DNA of 64,000 nucleotides from Malus domestica (taxonomy: Eukaryota > Streptophyta > Magnoliopsida > Rosales > Rosaceae): positions 21,115,001 to 21,179,000 of the forward strand of contig NC_091674.1 in NCBI RefSeq assembly GCF_042453785.1, given 5' to 3'. The translations under genes were made by a program, and so were the position numbers. The notes beneath the pieces are model-generated. The model did not search any database, had not been told where the DNA came from, and worked only from the letters and a program-made list of their open reading frames with translations. Shown here one piece after another: positions 32,066 through 42,500 of the stretch (within the stretch, counting starts at the first letter, position 1; every line of letters starts with the position of its first letter).

Positions 32066-33737
32066 TAGGGGTGGGCACGGTTTGGTTCGGTGCAGTTTTG
32101 AGTAAAGCCACAACCGAAACCGAAACTTTTGGCGGTGCAGTTTAGTGCGGTTTTGAAGCCAAAATCGAAATAAACCAAAATCGTTCGGTTTGTTTGGGTG
32201 CGGTTTCAAACGATTTCGGTTTGGTTTTTGAGAAAAAATGTACAGTTTAAAATTTTCACCAATCAACGCATAAGACGGTCTCATTTTTCAAACAATACAT
32301 GTTTACACCTATCTAATGCAAGTGTTAATGTATGCTGAAAATTAATAAAATAGGATCGTCTGCATGTTTTCACTTGGCCACGAAGAAGATTTGTATTTTG
32401 CAGTAGAGGCTGATTACCATAATAAGGCCTACATTGAACATGTAAATGAGGAGGATGGGAGAATTGTTTGTAAGTCAACATACTATATTTGCTTGTAACA
32501 GTTGACATATATTCCAACTCCATATATATATATTGCACCTTTAAATGTTAATTACTAATGGTAAGATACCAAAAACGTTGTATGTAAATTTGCACCAATA
32601 AAATTACATGTTAATCCTAATGCAAGTGTTAATTTGCACCATCTACATTAAATCTAAGACCATGGTTTGTTATGGAGAAGCTGGGGATGATTTTTGTTAA
32701 TCTACTGTTTAGTTTCCTAGGGAAATGCAAGATAGCTCTTTCTTTTCGAAAGGCTGCATTGATAAGTGATAATTGTTGAATAGAATAGGGGTGGAAAGGA
32801 ATGACATTCTAGTCTGGTTTAGTCCAATACTAAATGTATGGACTCTAACAAACAACCATATAAAAGATTACATTTAATTTGAGGTGCGGTTTTCAACATC
32901 CAAAACCGAAACCAAACTGTTTCCTACTTTGCAGTTCGGTTTGAAAATCGCAACCATTTCAAAACCGCAAAACCGAACCGTTTGGTGCGTGTAGACATCG
33001 AAATTTTGGTGAAATAAATGTTGACCAATGCATTAAAATTACAAACCTCCATTCATTTCACCTACATCATCCACTTACTTCACCTACAACCTCCACTCAT
33101 TTTACCTACATCATCCACTTACTTCACCAAAAAAAAAAAGGATGGTGGTGCTTCATTCTCAAAGCCTATAAATAGGCTTCTCCATCAAAGGATCAGGGAC
33201 CAATTCATATCACACCAAAACCTTGAAGCTTTGAAACTTTAAAGCTCCCAAGCAAATCCCGAAGGATCAAGAAAGCTCTATTCGTTCTTCGTCAAATCAT
33301 TCTTCAAGATCAAGCCCCAACAGCCCTTGAAGAACTTCAACCAATTCAAGATCCAGCTCTGATGGCCCTTGAAGAAAGTGTTCATCGTTCATCACCCATT
33401 CATCTTAAGATCAAGCCCCCGACGGCCCTTTGGATCAACAACATAATTCATCCACCGTTCTTCAAGATCAAGGCCAAAAGCCCTTGAAGATCTGTACACC
33501 ACTATTCATCCTAAAGATCAAGCCCCGATGGCCCTTTGGATCAGCATCCCATCCACAAATCAACACTTTACGAAGATTGAATCAGAGGATCAAATTGTAA
33601 AAGAGATTGTAACCTCAAAATCATTAATACAAAATATTATTTTGTACACGTGTTCTTGTCTCATTCATCGCAGGAATTTCCGTGTTTACAGTGCGGTTTG
33701 ATTTGATTCATGTTTCGGTTTCAAGTGCCCACCCCTA
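32066..33737. mobile_element. hAT element in the copia element (1,672 bp with insert)
   Basis: Ends TAGGGGTGGGCAC and, inverted, the same sequence at the right end (GTGCCCACCCCTA). Perfect 8-bp duplications ACTCCAAG at 32058-32065 and 33738-33745. It is rich in 'ggtttcggttt' and 'aaccgaaacc' in both orientations. The solo LTR at 32990-33690 lies inside it. No transposase. Confidence 0.9.
32990..33690 (+). mobile_element. Solo LTR in the hAT element (701 bp)
   Basis: Begins TGTAGACATCGAAATTTTGG and ends CCGTGTTTACA with 5-bp duplications GTGCG at 32985-32989 and 33691-33695. It contains a leader-like segment after a TATAAATAGG box (33169-33178) and a repeated 'gatcaagccc..ggcccttt' motif. A complete solo LTR, the innermost insertion of this nest. 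Confidence 0.88.
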
Positions 33738-33745
33738 ACTCCAAG

Positions 33746-35163
33746 TACCATTCTCATCAAATATAACACTTCTAGACAAAAATATCTTCTTGGTACTCAA
33801 ATTGTAGATTTTGTATCCTTTTTCCATCTTCCCATATCCAACAAAGATACTTTTCATAGAGGATTCATCAAGTTTTTGTCTTAATTGTCCAGGTATGTGA
33901 CCATAATAGATACACCCAAACACCTTTAAATGTTGAATACTTGGCTTCCTACCACTGAAAGCTTCAAATGGAGTTTTTTGTTCCACAACCTTGGTTGGAC
34001 ACCTATTGAGTAAGTACACAGCTGTGTTAATAGCTTCTCCCCAGAACTCATAAGGTAAATGCTTGTCATGAAGCATACTTTTAGCCATTTCAACAATGGT
34101 TATGTTCTTCCTCTCAGCAACACCATTTTGGTTTGGAGAATAAGCCATAGTTAACCGTCTCTCAAGCCCTAAGTCTTCACAGAATTGAATAAACTCATGA
34201 GAGTTGTACTCTCCACCTCTGTCACTTCTTAACTTTAGAATTTTGTAGCCACTCTGCAATTCAACCATGACTTTGAATTTCTCGAACACTTTGAACACTT
34301 CTGATTTGTGATTTAGGAGATAAACCCAACACATTCTGGTGGCATCATCAATGAATGTCAAGAAATATATGTTCCCTCCAAATGTTGTGACTTGCATTGG
34401 CCCACACACATCTGAGTGAACAAGTTTCATAGGCTTACTTGCTCTCCAAGTCAACTCTTTACTGAATGCATCTCTATGCTGTTTTCCAACAATACACCCT
34501 TCACAGACACCAGTTGATTTCTTAAGTTTGGGTAGACCCATCACCATTTCTTTATTAGACAATAATTTCAAGATGTTAAAATTCAAATGCCCTAGCCTTT
34601 TGTGCCATTCCCAAGCATCACCCTCAATACTAACCTTTAGTGCATAACCATTCATATCTTCCCTAAGTAGTGGAAAACACCTATTACTAGTCATCTGTAC
34701 TGTAACAACATGACTCTCCAAACTTCTATCTTCAAAGATTGCAACCTGATCATCTCCAAATAATAAGAAATAACCATGCTGCATCATTTGCCCCACACTT
34801 ATAAGATTTTTATCCAGTCCTGGCACTAGCATTACTTCTTTAATATGTTTGGTACCATTCTTGGTTTCAATCGCCAAGGTTCCTTTTGCACTAGCTTGAA
34901 CAATCTGTCCATTCCCCATTTTGATTCTTGTTGAAACACTTATGTCCAAATTAATCAACATAGACTCATGTGAAATCATGTGGTTGCTGCATCCACTGTC
35001 AATATACCAAACATGCTCACTTTTGACTGTTGCAGCAGAATTACAAGTAAATAACATAGAGGTTTTCTCCTCCATTCGTTGTGCCACTTGAACCTGTTTA
35101 ACTGGTTTACTTCTGCAATCTCTGGCAAAGTGATTGAATCTGCAATCTCGTGGATTATCATAG
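33746..35163 (-). pseudogene. Copia gag knuckle, protease and integrase region
   Basis: From 35163 leftward: a zinc-knuckle remnant (CRFNHFARDC), the protease start VWYIDSGCSNHM, a GAG-pre-integrase block (WHKRLGHLNF and a C-x2-C), and the integrase core with HSDVCGP, FLTFIDDATR and the NGVAERKN motif, running to SVIFDENGTWS at 33735. A long frame (35087-33735) is still open. It is cut off from the RT half by the hAT insertion. Confidence 0.88.
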
Positions 35164-35264
35164 AGTGATGAGCATCTAATTTTATTATGTTGTTGCCAAT
35201 ATGTAGTGATTTTGGATTATTTTTTTATTTAATGTTGATTTACATTTGACTTCATACTTATATG

Positions 35265-35673
35265 TAGTATGATTTCCTGGAAACTATACAGGTAGTGCAG
35301 CAAGGGGTTATATCGTTTAGAAGGTCTTTATTAAAGCTTTATACTCAGACCCACTCACTTTTTTTTTTATCCCTCCAGGTTCTAGTAGCAGAGTTTTCCA
35401 ATTGATGAGGGTTCGTGGCAAGTCTTGGTATTAGATATTACCTTCGACAATATGATTTTCAATCCACTCTACTATACTTTACTTATGCTCTGACGTCACG
35501 TGTGAAATGGGTTCATTTCCGCTCACAGCGTACTCTCTTGTTTAGGCACTTTTAAGTTTAAATTTATTCACATATTCCACATCACCACACTTTATGGCTT
35601 CATCACCTTCCAGGTGGGGGCCAGCACAACTCAATTTGAAGTCCTAGTGGACAATCCAGGTTGGGATGTGTCA
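35265..35673 (+). mobile_element. 3' part of a Ty3-type LTR
   Basis: It matches the last 450 bases of the solo LTR at 52265-54751: the 'ttatgctctgacgtcacgtg' stretch, the CACCACACTTTATGGCTTC stretch and the end GGTTGGGATGTGTCA. It lies between the copia remnant and the second YSL block and cuts the hAT sequence at 35674. Confidence 0.8.
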
Positions 35674-36292
35674 ATTGCCGTACCAAAAGGTTGATCAATT
35701 CAATATTGATCCCAAAATTTTCAGAATTATCAGTTGGGGAATTTTTCGGTATGTGATTGGGATTTTTTTGGTTTGGTTTGGAACTTTTCGGGAAAAATTT
35801 CTATCCCTAGATATTTCTAAGTCTGAAATTTCTAGTGATAAGATATATTCATGTGGTTTTGGAATTTGTAGGCTTGTGAGCAGAGAAAAATGAAGAGGAT
35901 AGACCCGTTCAAGTACTAATTTCTGCACTTTGTGGGCTATATATATTCATCAAGGAAGCATCCTTTCTCTCTGTCTAGTTCACTGCAATAGGCAGCACCA
36001 AATATTTTCATCCACTTTTCAAGATTATGTAATTTCATAGCCACGCTAGTCCAGTCTAGTCTCATCCATTGTAGCTGAGCTCGAGGAACGGAAAAAGAGA
36101 GGACTAAAACAAAACAACTCGAAGGTACGTTCATGCATGAGTGATCTCCTAAGAAGTTCTTGTGTTGCATCTTCTTCTTTCTATTCGTTAAAAAAAAAAA
36201 AAAAAGGTAATTTCATGCATGGATTCCCTTTGAAACTCTTTTTTTGTTCCCATTGCCTGACAAACAAGCAACAGGACTTTGAAGCCATTAAC
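35674..36292 (+). promoter_or_regulatory. Upstream region of the YSL pseudogene
   Basis: Starts with the truncated hAT end (35690-35812), then the shared promoter with the TATA box at 35938-35946. After 'aaggaagcatcc' it carries about 290 bp (about 35967-36246, with a long A run at 36190-36205) that is absent from the intact copy, before the shared 'tgttcccattgcctgac'. Confidence 0.7.
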
Positions 36293-39144
36293 ATGGAGCT
36301 GGAAGCAAGGGAGAAGAAGGAGATAGAGAGGGATGACATGGAAGAAGAGACAATAGTTCAATCCGAGGGGCCGGTTGGGACAATCCTTCCATGGACACAG
36401 CAGCTAACATTCCAAGGAGTCGTTGCGAGCATAGTGATCGGAATGGCGTACAGTGTGATAGCTATGAAGCTAAACCTCACAACTTGGGATTGTTCCTCAT
36501 CTCAATGTCTCTGCTGCTCTCCTCGCGTTCGTGATCATCCGAACCTGGACGAACCTGCTCAAGAAGGCAGAATTTAATTCTAAACCCTTCACTCGGCGGG
36601 AGAATACTATGATTCAGACTTGTGCAGTTGCTGGTTATAGTATTGCTGTGGGAGGTACTTTTAAGTTTCTCTGTATGTTATATTAATTTGTAAATTAATG
36701 TTTCTTAAACATTATATAACTTTATACTTTGTTTTGTTAACAGGTGGATTTTCGTTTTATTTGTTGGGATTAAACAAGAAGACATTTCTGCTGTCAGGTG
36801 TGAACACAGAAGGAAACCCTTTAACTGCCGTTAAGGAGCCTGGGCTTGGTTGGATGACTGGCTTCCTTTTTCTAGTCTGTTTTGTTGGCCTTTTTGTCTT
36901 GATTCCTCTAAGAAAGGTACTGATTTTATAGTCATTGTTTATTTTTTAATCTCGTTATTATACTAGAGATATTTGGGAAGATTCAAACTCAGGAACCTTC
37001 AGGTTAGGGTAAATGATGTTACTCACTTGAGGATTTGAGCTCAAGATCTCCAGCTCAGGATAAATGATGTTAATCACTTAAGTTGTAAGCTCCTTACCGT
37101 CTTCAGTTACTTGTTCAACTGAAGACTTTGAGGAGATAAATATGGTTTCTTTTTCCTTTTAAGTAGATTTTTATATGGATTTTTTGTTTATTCACAGATT
37201 ATGATAGTTGACTTGAAGTTGACTTATCTAAGTGGTTTGGCAACTGCGGTTCTCATCAATGGCCTCCATACTCAGGGAGATAAAATGGCTAAGTAAACAT
37301 CTGCCAACACTTCCCTTTATCTCTCCTTTGAAAGCCATATATGTATTTTTTTTTAATAGAAACGATATTAAAACTCGGTGCATATGGGAGAGCTGATCCG
37401 TTCTAACCAATGTAGTTACGCCACATCTGCTCTTAAAAAACCGTATTAGATGCAAAACTCAACACAAGTTATGATCATTTGCAGGAAGCAAGTACACGGC
37501 TTCATGAAGTATTTTTCTGTCAGCTTCCTGTGGGGATTCTTCAAGTGGTTTTACAGTGCTAGAGCAGAATGTGGATTCTCACAATTCCCCACGTTCGGAT
37601 TGCAAGCTTGGAAAAACACGTAGAAAAAATCGATCACTCATTTGTTTCTCCCTGCTTCTGCTTGCTGTTAGTGATCCTTTATAAGTTTGCTGCTATCTGT
37701 TGCAGGTTCTACTTCGATTTCGGCATGACCTTCGTCGGAGCAGGCATGATATGTTCACATCTAATAAACCTGTCCTTACTTTTCGGGTCTGTGCTCTCTT
37801 TCGGTGTACTATGGCCGCTCATAGGCCGGCGTAAAGGACATTGGTTCCCGGAGAGTTTAGACGAAAATGACATGAAGAGTTTATACGGTTACAAGGTTTT
37901 TCTCGCAGTTGCCCTAATACTTGGTGACGGTCTTTACAATTTCGTCAAGATTCTGGTTTGCACTGTTATGATCCCACATCGGCTACACTAGAAATGGTGT
38001 AGTGATACTTAAGTCCTTGGGGTCCTCCCACCTATCAGGCTAGTCTTTTGGATTGAGCTCTTCCTTTGGGCTTGAGTACCTAACATGCACCATTGTTAAT
38101 ATTCATGTCGGATTGAAAAACAAGAATCTCCAATTGGGTAATAAAATCAACCTCTTAATGCTTTTGTTTCATGCTGCTGTGTTATTTTAGTTAAAAGTTT
38201 TGCTAATCAGCTTCTTCTCCCTGCAGATGTTGAGGGCAAGGTGAAGCCGATCGAAAAAAAACAAAACGAAATCTTCCTCCGCGAAAACATCCCTACGCGG
38301 CTTGCAGTAGCCGGATACGTTGTCTTTTCCATCATTTCCGTAATCGCGATCCCGATGATGTTCCCGGAGCTCAAATGGTATTATGTTATAGTAGCCTACC
38401 TGCTTGCTCCATCTCTTGCATTCTGCAATGCTTATGGAGCTGGTCTAACCGATCTAAACATGTCCTACAACTATGGAAAAGTTGCCCTCTTTGTGCTGGC
38501 AGCAATGACTGGAAAAGAGCATGGTGTGGTGGCGGGGCTTGCGGGCTGCGGCCTCATCAAATCGGTCGTCTCCGTGGCATGTATTCTGATGCAAGATCTC
38601 AAGACAGCCCATCTAACCTTCACCTCTCCCAGGGCAATGTTTGTGAGCCAAGCCCTTGAAACTGCACTAGGCTGTGTGACAGCTCTCAGCTTCTTCCTAT
38701 TCTACAAGGCGTTCGATGTGGGAAACCCGCACGGAGAATTCTAGGCTCCTTACGCCTTGATCTACAGAAACATGGCGATCCTAGGCGTGCAAGGCTTCTC
38801 GGCGCTGCCTCAGCATTGCCTCCAGCTTCTGCTACGGCTTTTTAGCTTTCGCGGTGATAGTCAACATAGTCAGAGATTTTTTACCAAAGATCGGAAAATG
38901 GATGCCACTTCCGATGGTCATGGGCGTTCCATTTCTCGTCGGGGCATACTTTGCCATAGACATGTGCATAGGGAGTCTGATTGTGTTTGTATGGCACAAG
39001 ATTAACAGCAAGAAGGCTGTGCTGATGGTTCCAGCAGTTGCTTCCGGGTTGATTTGCGGGGAAGGGTTGTGGACTCTCCCCGCATCGGTTCTTGCTCTGG
39101 CCAAAGTAAAACCCCCAATGTGCATGAAATTTTTGGGTTCCTAG
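36293..39144 (+). pseudogene. YSL transporter pseudogene (tandem copy)
   Basis: It aligns exon by exon with the intact gene: 36293-36654, 36744-36916, 37198-37292, 37485-37619, 37706-38137 and 38227-39144, with splice sites kept. Breaks: one extra T at about 36485 in exon 1; a 122-bp solo LTR in exon 5; an in-frame 3-base loss near 38682; a TAG at 38742-38744 where the intact gene has AAG; and one extra base near 38827. Several amino-acid changes also occur, such as TYPSG to TYLSG. The close match elsewhere suggests a recent duplication. Confidence 0.95.
37964..38085 (+). mobile_element. 122-bp solo LTR of a TRIM-like element in YSL exon 5
   Basis: Begins TGTTATGATCCCACATCGG and ends GTACCTAACA. 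Perfect 5-bp duplications TGCAC at 37959-37963 and 38086-38090. The start resembles the TRIM/Cassandra-type 'cccacatcg' LTR start. It interrupts the coding frame of the second YSL copy. Confidence 0.88.
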
Positions 39145-39536
39145 AGTGAAAGGGCTTTATATATACATACATATATATATGTGTGTGTGTGAGGTTAGTG
39201 AGAAATGGGTAAAAAAACTAAGGGGCACATCATAGCAATTAATATTTAGTATAGGGAAGAATGGTAGCAAGTTGTATCCGATCTTACACAATAAAAATTT
39301 CATCTTGTCACCGAAAACCGAAGGAATCTGAGGTAAAACTTAAGAAGAGATGCAAAAACTGGTTCAACAGAGTGAAATCTGACCATGCAAAGGAAAATTG
39401 TATTGGTCGTGTCAAAAAATGCGTAATTTACAGAGTTTATTCAAACAAGTCATTCTCAATCGGAAAATTATACATCACTCGAAAAAAAATCAAGGAACTG
39501 ATGATACATTAAAAGAAAAATAAAAACTACGTTAAA
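39145..39536. other. Spacer between YSL pseudogene and HLB1-like gene
   Basis: Convergent 3' ends of the two genes, about 390 bp apart. The stretch matches 28913-29293. No further gene. Confidence 0.7.
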
Positions 39537-42500
39537 TCAGCCTGTTACTATACCTGCCAGAACATCACTCTTACCCCGAGCATAGATGGTGTAAACTAGA
39601 CGGATTGCATCAAGCCATCCATCAAGGAGTTCCCATGAATCAGCAACCTGGAGGTTGGACATTCACATTAGAATCAGTTTTTCATATATATATGCAATGT
39701 TTTTAGTTCACTTTATATATATACGGTCGAAAAAAATTCTATGATTTGTAAGTTGTAACCACCACAAAGAACAAAAGAACTTCTCTTCATATAAAGAATT
39801 TTATCTGTTATGAAGGGCATTCCTTACCAGATAGACGGGTCCATGAATTGTATCAATGCAAAGGCCTGCACCAGGTGGTAAAGTCAGATCACCACATGCT
39901 GAAACAGAAACGATATCTGGAACGTCAACTTTTATAGCTGCTTCTACTGATCTGCCTGAGATGCCTTGGGGTACATGCTTTGCCTCACTTTTGCTAACCT
40001 GCTGAAAGGAAGTAGATGAACAGAAGGAACACAAATAAGTAACAAATAGATAAAGAATATATTTGTGGCACAAGCAAGGAAAGTTACTACAACTAATTCA
40101 GTTATCGAATCAGCAGATGATTTTTCTTCGCTTAATATACACTAGAAAATGATAAAGATTACCTGTTGAAGCCCTTCATTATTCAAAATAAACTCCGATC
40201 GTTTCCAATCACTATGAGGTGCAATTGGTTTTCCCGCTGGCGGTGCAGTAAGATATCCAACTTTAAGATATGGTAAGGGAAGCTGTAAAGATTAGAAATC
40301 GTCATGTAAGCAAACCAAAAAAAAATAAATATCTCAACCAACTAGATTAAGCAGACATCAAGGTATGACAACTGAAAGATTTGGGAGAATTAAGTCTTGA
40401 ATATCAGGGAATAATCAAGAAAGCACATCATGTACGGTTCTGTCATAAGTCCCGCAATGGAGAACGGGTAGAGACCCAATCTCATAACTGACCAAAAGTA
40501 TTTATACAGAAGCCTAAAGGGTTTATTGAAATTGGTATTAGTTCTTACCATGGATCGCACCAGCCTCAAGGCACTACTGTAAACCTGTAAATAATTAATC
40601 ACACAAAAACTTAGCATACACAAATCAAAATGAATATCCTTCAACCTAAAAGGAAAAATAAAACCAAGTAAATTTTATGTATCACTTAAGTGTTGTCCTT
40701 TTCTCCAAATAAATATTAAATCAAATTGATTGAGAAAGAAAACTATGGGAACCTTACATTGTAATTTGGTTTCAAAGCATGTGCAGCTGCAATGTAGATA
40801 GCCGATTGACTATACAACTCATTAGGTGAAACTTCTTTGGGATGTCCAGATCCCCCAGTTCTTAGTGTGTCCTCAGCTAATCCATACTGCAAGAAAGAAA
40901 AAACCAAGTTTTGATAATTCAAGCTACAAGGGACTAGTAAATAAGAGAACCAGTGGTTTCTTGATCCACTATAGAGGAAGCTGAGAATCCATTTAAATTA
41001 TGAATGGAGTACCAGATTATCCTAAATTATTAAAATAAGTAACAAACTAACCAATACGGTTCCAAGGTTGTAAATTGCTCTATGAAAATCAAACTGCAGC
41101 TGAATAGCTGCACGGAACTGCACCAGAAGAAAGTGACACGAGTCATGACAGTATAAATGAGAAACAAACACTTCAAAGATGAAAATAAGTTTCTGGTTTC
41201 CCTTCACATTCATCCAATCATTCTGATATCTCCAGAAAATTATTATATGGTACCTTACTTATTGCAGATCTTACAATTGTTTGCTTTTCTCTTGCAGGAA
41301 CGATTGCGCTGAGTTCCTAAATTGCAAAATTGTTTTATACAAAAAAATTAATTTGGAGTTGATGACATGTAACATAAATATGCCGAGCAAGGAGAAAATT
41401 CAAAAAGATATTATTTCTTCTAAAATAAGTTAAATCAAAGTCAAATACTAATACAATTTAAGATACCTGCAGAGCAAGCCCCCAGTTGTTAAGTGCCTGA
41501 AATATATGACATGGATTTAGTGATAGGAAACAAAGGAGACAACGCAAATAAGTACATTTTTCCTTTCATCAAGTCAGAAGGTTTCATAATGTTGGGTTTT
41601 TGGCTCAATATTAGGATGATGCAATAAATTAGGTTTGTGTTACCTATTTGGTTTTGGTGTCCTATTTGGGTTTGGTTTTGACTTCTTAGTTTCCTTGGTG
41701 GAGAGATTTTGTTAATTACCTATTTGATTAGGATTTGGATTTATTTCCTATTAGGATTCTTATTGTAACCCAAGTCCTATGCACTATAATTAGGACCTTA
41801 GGGTTAGTGTATTTAGTGTGGCTCATTCGTGTGGCAATTTGGTGAGAGTCAATTTGTGAGTTAGAGAGCAATTTGAGAGAATCTTCTCCGTTAGTTTTGG
41901 GTTCTCTACTCACTATGCCAATTTAGAGGAGACCAAGTTTTCTTTATTTGCTTTTGGGGTTCTCCAAAATTTTATTTTATTTTTGGGTTTTGGGTTTTGG
42001 GTTTTGGGTTACAGAGAGGGAAACACACACTCTCTCCCTCTTGTTTGGTTTAGGGTTTGTAATTTGTGGGATTTGGGTTGTGAGAGTTTAAACACTCTTT
42101 TGTAATCTCCATTTGTTTAGTGAAATTCCTCGCCGTGCTTCACTCGTGGACGTAGGCTTTACGCCGAACCACGTAAATCTCTTGTGTTAGTTTGAGATTG
42201 TTTGTTTTAGCTTTCACCTATGACGTTGATATTGGTACTTTGTTAGAATTCGATTCCATTTGCACATAAAAGTACAACATATAATCTGTTTCTCTTTAAG
42301 TAACTGTATATAACGTTGGTTTTTGTAAAATATCATAAGAAACAGGAATAAGCCTACTACAACAATTTCTTGAGTCATACCTGGGGACTGTTCCAGTTGA
42401 GCAACACCGCTTTTTCATAATTTTTTGTAGCCTGCAAATCAAATCAAGGGGTGGTAAAAATCACTTCATTTATTTGACTATGTTTTTCTTTAGAAATTAA

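Larger units (their letters stand above)
29635..35165 (-). mobile_element. Ty1/copia element, 5'-truncated and multiply interrupted
   Basis: Minus-strand copia element in the order (reading leftward) gag zinc knuckle, protease motif, integrase, reverse transcriptase, RNase H, polypurine tract (30035-30043) and 3' LTR (29635-30034). Gag before the knuckle and the 5' LTR are missing; the element stops near 35165, close to a Ty3-type LTR fragment. Inside it are a 257-bp solo LTR at 31691 and a hAT element at 32066 that itself holds a solo LTR. Confidence 0.88.
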
